From contig JAJFZO010000034.1 in the NCBI GenBank assembly GCA_021397835.1, positions 8,137,501 through 8,201,500 of the forward strand: a stretch of DNA of 64,000 nt. Reading direction: 5' to 3'. The DNA is from Moringa oleifera (taxonomy: Eukaryota; Streptophyta; Magnoliopsida; Brassicales; Moringaceae). The stretch's first letter is position 1. Every line of letters starts with the position of its first letter. The notes beneath the pieces are model-generated. The model searched no databases. It worked only from the letters and a program-made list of their open reading frames with translations, and had not been told where the DNA came from. Positions 50,002-61,031 of the stretch are shown here, piece after piece. A program made the translations under genes and the position numbers.

Positions 50002-51680
50002 TACCTAATTGATCCTGCTAATAATCATATGCTTCTTTCAATGATTAAGCCATGCATGTGTAAATATGAACTAATTTAGATTGTGAAACTATGAATGACT
50101 CATTAAATTAGTTATAGTTTGTTTAATGTTACTTATTACTCGGACAACCATAGCAATTTTAGAGCTAATACATACAATAAACCTTGACTTCTGGAAGGGC
50201 TGCACTTATTAGATGAAAGGTCGATGCAGGTTTCACCTATTGCTCTGATGATACATGATAACTTGACAGAGCACAACGCCATCGTGCCGATGACACATCA
50301 TTTAAATTCCTACCCTATCAACTTTCAATGGTAGGATAGTTGCTCATTATGGTGGTGACAGGTGATGAAATAATATCAAGCTCTTCCAGTCTAGTAATTA
50401 TTCTAAATCTCCTAACCAAGATCCATTGGAGGGCAAGTCTAATGCTAGTAGCCGCGATAATTCTAGCTCTAATAACGTATATTTAAGGTTTTGCAATTAA
50501 AAAGCTCGTAATTGGATCTTGGGATGGATTAGCTGGTTCACTTATGGTATGCATCGGTTGGCTCATCTCTACTACTGACGATGTACTTCAAGCCCTAATT
50601 GGCTAGGTTGTGCCTGTGGCACTACAACTTTAAAGAAATTAGAATGCTCAAAGCAAGGTTACCTCTAAATATATTAGTTTGGAATAACATCATAAGATTT
50701 TGGTCCTATTTTGTTGGCCTTTAGGATCATAGTAGTGATTAATAAGGAAAATCGAGGGCATTGATATTTCACAATAAGAGAAGAAATTCTTGGATTTATG
50801 AAATATGAACAATTGCAAAAGCATTTGCCAAGGATGTTTTCATCAATCAAGAAAGAAAGTTGAGAGCTTGAAGACAATCAGAAGTTGTCCTAGTCTTAAC
50901 CATTAACGATGCTAATCAGGGACCAGGAGATGTTGCTTTTAGAACTCTACTGGCATCTTATGAGAAATCAAAGTCTTTAGGTTCTAGGGGAATGTGGTTG
51001 CAAGTTGAAACTTAAAGGAATTGACAGAAGGGCAACACCAAGAATAAAGCCTACGACTTAATTTGACTCAACACAAGGAAACTTACCAAGTCCAAACATA
51101 GTATACGTTGATACACTGAGAGCTCTCTCTTGATTCTATGGTGGTGGTGCATGGCCATTCTTAGTTGGTGGAGCGAATTGTTTGGTTAATTCCATTAACA
51201 AATGTGCTCTCAGCCTGTTAACTAGCTAAGTAGGGGTGACCTTGCATGACTGTCTTCTTAGATGGACTATAGCCGCTTAGGCCAAGGAATTTCGAGGCAA
51301 TAATTGGTGTGTGATGCCCTTAGATGTCCTAGGCTGCATGCACGCTACACTAAAGTATTCAAAGAGTTTATAGCCTTGGCAGATAAATCTAGGTAATCTT
51401 TAAAATCTCATCATGATGGGGGATAGGTCATTGCAATTGTTGATCTTCAACGAGGAATTCTTAGTAAGCATGAGTAATCAGCTCGCGTTAACTATGTCCT
51501 ACTCTTTATACATATTGCTCGTCGCTCTTACCGATTAAATAGTCTGGTGAAGTATTGGAATTGTAATGAAATGGGAGGTTTGTTGCTCGTGATGTCATGA
51601 GAAGTCCACTAAACCTTATCATTTAAAGGAAAGGGAAGTAGTAATAGGGTTTTGGTAGGTGAACCTGCGGAAGGATCATT
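50002..51680 (+). rRNA. 18S rRNA gene copy 2, nearly full length but heavily mutated pseudogene
   Basis: It starts with a decayed 'tacctggttgatcctgccag' equivalent (50002 on) and ends at 'gcggaaggatcatt' (51667-51680). Conserved blocks are colinear through the whole gene, including the part missing from copy 1 ('gaaattcttggatttatgaa' near 50783, 'ggatgttttcatcaatcaag' near 50831, 'aaacttaaaggaattgacag' near 51008). One deletion of about 105 nt lies near 50367, after 'gtgacaggtgatga'; copy 1 keeps that part. Length is 1679 nt versus about 1.8 kb. Very many G/C positions have changed to A/T, typical of long-methylated, unselected rDNA, and structural invariants such as the 'gccagcagccgcggtaatt' block (near 50446) are altered. 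Not functional. Confidence 0.95.
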
Positions 51681-51876
51681 TTCAAAACTCACTCAGCAAA
51701 ACTACCCGCGAACATGTTGTAAACACGCTTAAGGGGTAGAATCCTATCAAGCCCTCTGTCGTGCGTAATAACAGAACTCATAGCATGGGATGCACCGAGG
51801 TACTTGAATGAATGAGCATGCCCCTATCGCCCCGATCTTGATGCATGGTGGGTGGCCATGTCATCCTTAAATGTGT
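51681..51876 (+). other. ITS1: ITS1, rDNA copy 2
   Basis: About 196 bp from the 18S end to the 5.8S start. 'ccgcgaacatgttgtaaaca' (about 51707-51726) is better preserved than in copy 1, and 'catgggatgcaccgaggtac' (about 51785) is the degenerate conserved ITS1 core. It is shorter than copy 1 ITS1 because the middle, with copy 1's 'gagacggagggctctcgagc' part, is largely missing. Confidence 0.85.
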
Positions 51877-51890
51877 AAAATGGCACTCGG
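51877..51890 (+). rRNA. 5.8S rRNA remnant, first about 14 nt only
   Basis: 'aaaatggcactcgg' matches the 5' end of 5.8S ('aaaatgactctcgg'). The rest of 5.8S, all of ITS2 and about the first half of 26S are deleted. The bases that follow are of unclear origin until 26S homology resumes near 51940. Confidence 0.7.
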
Positions 51891-51939
51891 TGGTCGTAGC
51901 AAACCAAAGGCATGAGCCTAGGCAAAGTGGCCATCAATT

Positions 51940-53753
51940 TAGATCTTGGTGGTCGTAGTAAATATTCAAATGAGAACTTTGAAGGCTAAAAAAGGAAAAG
52001 TTCCATGTGAGCTTTGAAAGGGATCCAATTAAAATTTTGAAATTGGGATGCGATGGCTGACGATAACATTACGGAGTCCAAAAGCATTGATGGGGGCCTT
52101 AAAAAGAGTTACCTATTCTATTTAACAACCTGTCTACCCTGAAAATGATGGTCTAGCGGCTAAAAGAGCACCGCACGTCACATGGTGTCCAATGTGCCCC
52201 CGATGGACCTTGAAAATCTGGAGGATTGAGTGCCTTGTATGCCCTGTTGTGCTCATAATCGCATCAGGTCTCTACGATGAACAATTCTGGTCGATGAATA
52301 ATGTAGGCAAGGGAAGTCGACAAAATGGATTTGTAACCTTGGGAGAAAGATTGGCTCTGATGGCTGGGCATAGGGTTCCTTGTCTCAAACCTGTCTACTA
52401 TCGATAGACTATCTAAGCTGTTCCCACAATGAAAATGGTTCATCGTGTGCCGATTGAGGGATAAATTAGGAACGCCTCCTTGGGGGGCCTTCTTCGATGT
52501 CGAAGCCCATTTAGAATTGATACGTACAAGGGGAATCTAATAGTTTGATTAAAACAAAGCATTACGATAATCCTTACAGATGCTCACGCAATGTGATTCT
52601 TACCCATCTCTCTTGATGTCAAAGTGAAGAAATTCAACTAAGCATGAGTAAAAGATAGGAGTAACTATGACTCTCTTAAGTAGCCAAATGTCTCGTCATC
52701 TAATTAGTGATGCGGATGAATGGATTAATGAGATTCCAACTATCCCTATCTACTACCGAGGGAAACCAGCAAGGAAAAAAGACCCTGTTAAGCTTGACTT
52801 TAGTTCAACTTTGTGAGATGACTTAAGAGGAGTAAGATATGTAGGAGCTGGCAATGGCGAAAGTGAAATACCATTACTTTTAATGTTATTCTACTTATTT
52901 CTTGAATTGGAAGTGAGGCATCACCTTACTTTTTGGACCCAAGGCCAGCCTTGGCTGGCCAATCTAGGCTGAAGACATTATCAGGTAGGGAGTTTGGCTA
53001 GGGGGCACATATGTTAAAAGGTAATGTAAGAGTCCTAAGATGAGCTCAACGAGAACAAAAATCTCTTGTGGAACAAAAGGTAAAAGCTCATTTGATTCTG
53101 ATTTTCAGTATGTATATGAGCCGTGAAAGCATGGCTTATCGATCCTTTAGACCTTCAAAATTTGAATCTACAGCTGTGATAAAAGTTACCATAGAGATAA
53201 CTGGCTTGTGGTAGCCAAGCGTTCATAGCGACATTGCTTTTTAATCCTTCAATATCGACTCTTCCTATGATTATGAAGCAGAATTCACCAAGTGTTGGAT
53301 TATTCACCCGCCAATAAGGAATGCGATTGGGTTCAGCTTAGATAGCTTTACCCTATTGGTGCCCACATCGAGATAGTAATTCAACCTAATACGAGAAGAA
53401 TTTTTTATTCGCACAATTGGTGATCGTGCTTGGTTAAAAAGCTAGTGGTGCGAAGCTACTATACGTTGGATTATAACTGAACGCCTCTAAGTTAAATACT
53501 AGTCTAAAAGCGATGCATGCCTATCGCTTGATTACCGACCTATAGTAGGGGCCTCTTGGCCCCTAAAGGCACATGTTGATGGCTGAACCTGTGCGGTGGA
53601 AGAGCCTGATGAGATACCTTGAAATATGATTCCCATTAAGCAGTAAGTGGAATCCTTTGCAGACGACTTAAATATGCGACGGGGTATTATAAGTGGCAGA
53701 GTAGCCTTGTTGCCACGACCCATTGAGATTCACCTCTTTGTCGCTTTGATTCG
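51940..53753 (+). rRNA. 26S rRNA gene copy 2, 3' half, degenerate pseudogene
   Basis: 26S homology runs from 'agatcttggtggtcgtagta' (51941) to the gene's 3' end around 'ctttgtcgctttgattcgt' (53736-53754). Landmark blocks: 'aatgtaggcaagggaagtcg' (52300), 'gtaactatgactctcttaag' (52661), 'tctaattagtgatgcggatg' (52698) and 'gatgagctcaacgagaacaa' (53039), the sarcin-ricin region ('aattcaacctaatacgagaa', 53377) and 'tgcagacgacttaaatatgc' (53657). Internal deletions include about 85 nt after 'gttccatgtga' (about 52010), about 30 nt in 'aaaccagcaaggaaaa' (about 52764) and about 20-25 nt near 53338. The first about 1.5 kb is absent. Strong C-to-T and G-to-A decay as in copy 2 18S. Confidence 0.94.
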
Positions 53754-53970
53754 TCCCTCCCCCTTTAGTCCACCTTACAACAATTATCCCTCTGTTTTCG
53801 ATAATCAATGCCACAGGGTTAAAAATCATCCCTCGAAATAATGACCCTAGCAAAAGAGGCAAGCCCTTGGGCTTATACAGAATAAGAAACACAAGGCAAC
53901 ACACTTGGAAAAATATCTAGAAGCATTAGGGAACTAAGTATTACTCTAAAGAAAGTAACAAAAATTTATC
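53754..53970 (+). other. 3' external spacer after 26S copy 2, with C-rich terminator-like stretch
   Basis: About 215 bp of non-repetitive sequence from the 26S 3' end to the first satellite 2 unit. It opens with a pyrimidine run, 'ccctcccccttta' (53755-53766), of the kind found just after plant 26S genes where Pol I termination or 3'-end formation occurs, and then becomes AT-rich. No gene is seen. Confidence 0.55.
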
Positions 53971-56900
53971 TCTCATCGCCAAGTCCATTGAGAGTGTGCT
54001 TAGCAAATGTGCCACAAGCACAATGCCCATGGACAAGGAAGGTAGGCTTCCATTGCCACCAGCAGGTATGCATGGGCAGAAGGCCCAACGTGTAGCGTAA
54101 AGGACGAGCCAACTAAGCCAAAGGCGCCCATGCAAGTTAGGGCCTCATCATTGTCCCTCGATAGTATATCCAACGAGCATGCCAAAGGAGCCACGTTGCA
54201 TGGACCAAAGGCACGAAAGGTAAGCCATGGCTGAACCCAGTACTTACAATATGAATGGAAAGCCTAGTGTGTGACTCCAAAAGGCATGCCAGCCATGCTC
54301 ATGGAGCCCTACATGAGCTAGACCTTCATCGTTGTACCTCGATAATGTGCATAGCGAGTGTGACAAGAAAGCTACACTGTTAGGACCATGGGCACCGGGG
54401 GAAACCCACGGCTGCCCGTAGCAAGCACGACATGTGTGAAAGGCCCAACGTGTGGCCATAAAGGGTGTGCTAGCCAATCCAAGGGCACCGCTCGCGAAGG
54501 AGACCTTTATTGTTATCCTTCGATACTATGCCCAACGAATGTGCCAGGAAGAACCATGTCACCTGGATCATGGGCACGAGAGGTAAGCTACCACTACACC
54601 TAGTAAGCACGGCATAGGCAAAAGGCCCAATGAGTGGCCGTAAAGGGCACGCTAACCAAGCGAGGGGCGCTCCACCCAAGCCGGATCCTTATTGCTATCC
54701 CTCGATAGTGTGCCCAATAAACATGCTAAGAGAACTGTGTCATTTGGACCATGGGCACAAGAAAAAATCCACAACTGCCCCCAGTAGGCACAGCATGGGC
54801 GCAAGGCCTTGTATGTGGCATCAAAGAGCGCGCTCAGACAGCCAAAGGCACCTTATGCGAGCAAGACTCTTGTCGCTATCCCTCAATAGTGTGCCCACTG
54901 AGTGTACCAGAGGAGCCGTATCACCTAGACTAATGGAACAAGAAGCAAGCCATGACTGCCCCTACTAGGTATGACATGGGTGGAAGACCTAGCATTCGAC
55001 TACACAAGGCGCACTAGCAAGGCCAAGGGTGCCTCATGCAAGCTTGACCCTCATCGTTATCCCTCAATAATATGCCCAATAAGTGTGCAATGAAAGTTGA
55101 ATCATCGAGACCATGGGCACAAGAGGCAAGCCATGGCTACTGCAAGAGGCACAGCCTAGGTGAAAGGACTAACATATGATCGCAAAGTGCATGGAAGCAC
55201 AGCCAAAGGCACCCTATGCAAGAGAGATCCTTATCATTATTCCTCGATAGTGTGCCCAGTGAGCGTGTTAGGAAAACCATGTCGCTTGGAGCATGGGCAC
55301 ATGGGGTAAGCCACTACTGCCCTCAATAAAAGCAGGATGGGCACAAGGCCCAGTGTGTGGCTGTAAAAAAAGGCGCTAGCAAGGTCAAAGGCACCTTACA
55401 CGAGTCGACTCTTGCCACTGTCCCTCGATAGTATACCCTACGAACAAGTGAAGAGAGCCACGTTGCCTAGAGCAAGGGCACTAGAGGAAGCCATGGCTAC
55501 CCTAGCAGGCACCAAATGGCCAGAAGGCCTAACATGCATCCGAAAAGGGCACACCAGTTAAACTAAGGGTGCCCCACATGAGTAAGACCTTTATCGCTAT
55601 CCCTCGATAATGTTCCCTACAAGCGTGCCAAGAGAGCCGGGTCACCCAAACCTTAGGAACAAGATGCAAGCCATTGTTGCCCCATCAGGCACATCATGGG
55701 TGGAATGCTGAATATGTGAATACATCGGGCGTGTAAGCAATGCCAAGGGTGGCCCTTACGAGTTAGACTTCTGTCATTATCCCTCAATAGTGTGCCAAAC
55801 GAACATTTAAGGAAAGTCGTGTTGCTGGGACCATGGCATGGAAGGCAAGCCATAATTGCACTCAGGCACGACCTGGGTAAAAGCTCCAATGTGCGACTAC
55901 AAAAGGCATGCTAGCATAGCAAATGGTGCCCTACGTAAGTGAATCACTCATCGTTGTCCCTTGACCGTATTCACAGTTAATGTCCGAGGAGAGTAGCACT
56001 GCATGGACCATAGGCATGAGAGGCAAGCCACGGCTACCCTAGCAGGCACTACATAGGCGCAAGTCCCAACATGTGTTCGTAAAGAGCGCACTAGCATGGC
56101 TAAAGGTGCCTACTTGAGCCAGCCCTTGTCGGAGTTCCTCGATAATATGCCAAGCGAGCATCCCAAGAAGGCCATGTCGCCTATACTAAGAGCACGGGAG
56201 ACAAGCCGTAGCAACCTCTAGCAAGTATGGCATGGACAAAAGGGCAACATGCTGCATAAAAGGTACGTCTGCCAAGATAAGGACGCCCCACGTAAGCAAG
56301 ACCTACATCATTGTCCCTCGATAGTGAGCATAACAAGAGTACCAGGGGAGCCAAGTTACTTAGACTATGTGCACAAGAGGAAAGTCATGACTATCCTTAG
56401 GGGGTACGACATGAGCGAAAGGCTAAGTATGCAGCTCCAAAGGGCGTGCCAGCCAAGTCAAGGGCACTCCGCACGAGCAAGACCTTCGTGTCTGTCCTTA
56501 GATAATGTGCACAGCAAGGTTGCTAAGAGAACCATGTCACCGTAACCATGTGCATGGGTGTTAAGCCATGGCTACCCCTAACTAGCATAGCATGGGCAGA
56601 AGTCCTAGCCACGAGCCACAAGGGGTGCATCAGTGATGCCAAGGGTGCCAGACTTTCGTTGCTATCCTTCGATGGTGTGCCAAGAGAGCCACGTTGCTCA
56701 GACCATGGGAACGAGAGGCAAGCCACGATTGACCCCAACCGGCATAGCATAGGAAGAAGGACCAGCATGCGACCACAAAGGATGCCCTAGCAAGGCCAAG
56801 GGCGCCCCATGAGAGCTATACCTTCCTCGTTACCCCTTGATTATGCGTCAAACAAGTGTACAAGTAGAGCCATGACTCTGAGACTGTTCACTTGGGATTT

Positions 56901-57911
56901 AAGCCACATTGCTCTCAGTAGACACGTTATGGGTGAAAGGCTCAAGGTGTAGTCACAAAAGGTATGGCAGCTTGGCCAAGGGCATGCCACATAAGCTAGA
57001 CCCTCGTAGCTGTCTCTTGATAGTGTGTCCAGTAAATGTTAAAAAACCAATATGCTTAGGTGGAAAGAAACAGTTGCCGTCAATACACTCGACATGGGAG
57101 GAAGGCTAAACATGCAATCATGAAGGGTGTGCCAGCTATGCTAAGGTTGCCTTACGCAAGCTAAACCCTTGTTAGTGTCCTTCCAAAATGTACCGAGGGA
57201 GCATACCGAGGGAGCTGCGTTGGTTGGACTATAAGCACGAGAGGGAAATAATGGCTACTCCTAGTAGGTACAACTTGGGTGAAAAGCCCCATGTGCGATT
57301 GTACAAGGCGCACTAGCACAGTTACGAGCCCCCTCGTGAGTCAAACCCTCGTCGCTATCTCTTAATAGTATGCCTAGTGAGAGTTCTAGAAGAACCCATG
57401 GTCTGGACCATATGCATGGAGGAAAGCTTTCGTTGCCCTTATTTGGCTCGTCATGGGTAGATTCCTGAGCTGCTATTGTAAAAGTCGTGCCAGCACAACC
57501 AAGGGTGCCGAATACGAGCAAGACCCTTGTCCTTCGATATTGTGCCTAATGAGCATGCCAGGAAAGCCGCATTGCTTAGACCATGGGCATAAGAGGCAGG
57601 CCAAGGCTGCCCCCATAAATGAAGGCATGGACGAAAGGCCCATTATGAGGCCACATAAGGTGCGCCAACTAGGCCAAGAGCACCCCACGCAAGCTAGACC
57701 CTTATCATAGTTCCTCGATAGTGTACCAAGACAACCTTATCACCTAAATCATAGGCACAAGAGGCAAGTCACAACTACCCCCAACAAGCATGAGATGCAT
57801 GCCAAAGGCCTCATATGTGAGCTAGACCCTTATTGTTATCCCTTGATAGTGTGCTTAATATGCTTGCTAAGAGAGCCACGTGGCTCAAACCAAAGGCCCC
57901 ATATGCAAGCG
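53971..57911 (+). repeat. Satellite 2: 180-181-bp tandem repeat, right array (about 22 copies)
   Basis: Same repeat and orientation as 44391-48030, recognised by 'gtccctcgatagtatatcca' (54154), 'gaccatgggcac' (54386, 54748, 55110 and so on, mostly in multiples of about 181 bp), 'ggcaagccatggctg' and 'aaggcccaacgtgtggc'. It starts about 215 bp after the 26S gene and ends near 57911, where the next base begins satellite 1. Its presence on both sides of the rDNA copy argues that it belongs to the rDNA spacer. No genes; ORFs repeat with the unit. Confidence 0.94.
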
Positions 57912-57914
57912 ATT

Positions 57915-60050
57915 GGTGTGTACCAGTGGCTGGCATTGGTAAACTCTATTTCCAGCACTAGGGGAGCCTTGCGATGACCCCTTGATAGTTGTTAGAGTTG
58001 GGAAGGCACATTGACCATTACTGGGCAATCACTCGCATAGGTAAATGTGAGCACTATCACTAGAGGAACTTAGTGATAACCTAACGGCAATCATTAGAAC
58101 TCGCAAATATTTGCACTAGGTTCCCCTAGCAATGGCCTAGCAACAATCATTGAAGCAGGCAAATGCAAGGGAAAGAGCTACAAGAGCTAACGATAGCCTA
58201 ATAGTAGTTGTTGGCATTGAGAGACCTAATGACTACTGCGAGGAACTCGCTGGTGCTAGAAAACGGTAGCACCAATTTTGGGGGAACACAATGGCTACCC
58301 AACTACTACTGTGGAGTAGTTGCTGTTGTCCTAATACATTAGTGCCAACACATGAGAAATCCATGAACTGCCTAGCTATTGCTTTAGGATATTTGTTAAT
58401 GTCGATAGACGCTAGTGCTAGCATTGAGAGAGCCCAACAATGACTCCATGATAGTCACTGATGTATGGAGAGCCCAACGATTGCTGCTTAAAAGTCGTTC
58501 ATGCTAGTGGATATCGATGCCATCTCTAAGAGAACTCAAAGATCACCTAGCACGAATCACTATCACTAGTAAACATGTACACTAAGGTTGCCCTAATAAT
58601 GGCTCAGAAATTGTCGTTAGTGCGAGAAAATGAATGGCCAAACAATTGAGGAGCCCAACGATGGCCAAGCAGTTGTAGTTGGCATTGGGAGAGCCCAACG
58701 ACTGCTGCAGGGAAGTCGCTAGCGCTGATAGACGCTAGCACCAGCTTTTAAGGAACCCAATGACTACTCACTTACTATTGCAGAGTAGTGGCGTGTGTTG
58801 TTAAACGTTAGTGCTAGTATTAAGTGAACCAAGGATTGGCTAGCTACTGTTGTGTAGCAGTTGCAAGAGTTGACAGACATAGGTGCCAGAACTAGAAAAA
58901 CTGAAGGACTGCCCAACTATTGCTGTGGGGTAAAAGTTGGTGTCACTAGACGCTAGTGGTAACATTTGGGGAGTTAGCAACCACCCTATTAGTGTTGGGT
59001 TCTCTCAGCGATGACCTAGTAGCAGTCATTGGAACAAGTAAACACAAGGGCAAGTAGAGGAGGAGCCGAACGATGGCCTAGTAGTAGAAATAGGCACTCA
59101 AAAAGCCTAACAACTTTTGCGAGGATATGCTGGCGCTAGGAAACTGTCACGCCAATTTTAGGGAACTTAATGATTGCCCAGCTATAATTATGGGACAATT
59201 ATCAGTGTTGACAAACGTCGGCACCAACACTAGGGGAACCCAAGACTGCCCAGCTATGGTGTAATAGGTGCTAGCACAAAGTGAGTTCACTAATGACCCA
59301 GCGATAATCGCTGGCGTTGCCAAACATTTGTGCTAGGTTACTTCAGCTGTAGTCTAACGGTAGTCACTAGTGCAGGTTGACGCGAGGGTAAACACTAGAT
59401 GAGGCCAGCGATGGCCTAGCAATAATTATTACTGTTGTAAGGGCCTAATAACTACTACGAGGATAGTGCTGGCCTTAGTAGATACTAGAGCCATGGAACC
59501 CAACATTTGCCCAGTTACTACTACAGGGCAGTTGCTAATGTTGTTAAATGCCACTACCAGCATTAGAGGAACCTAGAAACTGCTCAGTTATTGCTACTAC
59601 GCACTCTCTAGTGTTGATAAACGTGAGTTCTAGCACCAAAGGAGCCCAATAATGACCCCATGATTGTTACTAGCATTGGGAGAGCCCAAGAACAGATATG
59701 ATAATGTTGTTGGTTCTGGCAAACGCTCACACCAGCTTTGAGGGAGCCAATGACTACTCAACTACTATTGCAAGATAGTTATTGGGGTTGGCAGATGCCA
59801 ACATCAGTATCTGCTAAACCAAGTGACTTCCCAGATGTTATTGCAAGTAGTTGCTGGTGGCGATGGATGCTAGTGACAGCATTAGAAGAGCGTAGCGATG
59901 ACCACATGATAGTTATTGGCGTTGGCAAAGCCTAACGACTATTGTCAAAGAGTCTCTAGCACTATAAAGGAAAGCGCCAGCATTAAGAGAGCTTAGCGAC
60001 CTAACAGCGATTGCTAGTGTCGGGAAACATATGTATTGGGTTCCCCTAGC
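57915..60050 (+). repeat. Satellite 1 tandem segmental duplication, copy 1
   Basis: This segment is repeated at 61032-about 63170. Shared rare variants in order: 'ctggcattggtaaactctat' (about 57929), 'gggcacattgaccattactg' (58002), 'ctgatgtatggagagcccaa' (58458), 'gaaatgcttg'-free fused units, 'gctataattatgggacaatt' (59181) and 'ggtggcgatggatgctagtg' (59857). The pair differs far less than unrelated units. Matching becomes ordinary after about 60050. Confidence 0.8.
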
Positions 60051-61031
60051 GGTGGCCTAGTGGTAATCGCTGACACATATAAACACAAAGGTAAGCATTT
60101 GAGGAGCCTAAGAATGACCTTACAATAATAATTGGCACTAGTAGAGATCCCAACGACTATCCAACTACTATTATGAGGCAAATGCTTGTGTTTGCTAATG
60201 CTAACACCAACCTTAAGGAACCCAAGGAATGCCGAGCTATTATTGCATGGTAATTGCTGATGTTGGTAGATGCTAGTGCAAGCATCGGGAAAGCCTAACA
60301 ACTCCTTCTAAGCAATTATTGATGCATGTAAATACGAATGCCAACACGAGGGGAACTCACGAACTACCTAATTGTTATAGCTGGTATTGGCAAACATTTG
60401 CATAGGGTTCCCCCATAAATGTCAAAGCTGCATTTATCAGTGTAGGTAGATGCGAGGGTAAGCACTAGAGGAGCCTAATGATGACAAAACTATAATACTG
60501 GGTATTGAAAGAAGCGAACAACTATTGCGAGGAAGTCACTAATGCCAACATTAGGAAGACCCAATGACTACCTAGCTGCTACTATGAGTAGTGCTGGTGT
60601 TGGAAGACATTGGTGCAAGCACTAGGAAAATAACGACCCCATGATAGTCACTATCATTGAGAGAGCCCAACAACTGCATCGGGGTAGTCGCTGATGCCGG
60701 TTAATGGCAACGTTAGCATTTAGTGATGACCTAGCAATAGTCATTAACATTGGAAAACATTTGTGCAAGGTTCCCCAAATAACAGGCCAATGGTAGTCAT
60801 TGGCGTTGGTAAACGTGAGGGTAAGCATTAGAGGAGACCAACGATGGCTTAACAGTAATACGTGGCATTGAGAAAGCCTAATGACAAATGCTAAGAAGTC
60901 ATTTATGCTAGCAAACACTCACACTAGCTTTGAAGAAACTCAATGACTGCTTAGCTACTATTGCAGAATAGTTGTTGGTATTGGTAGGCACCAGTTCCCG
61001 TATTGGGGAACCTAAGGACTTCCTAACTATT

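Noticed and set aside
52192..52407. 71-aa ORF in copy 2 26S, and 53647-53904 ORFs on both strands
   Set aside because: They lie inside conserved 26S sequence or its immediate 3' flank; no protein family.
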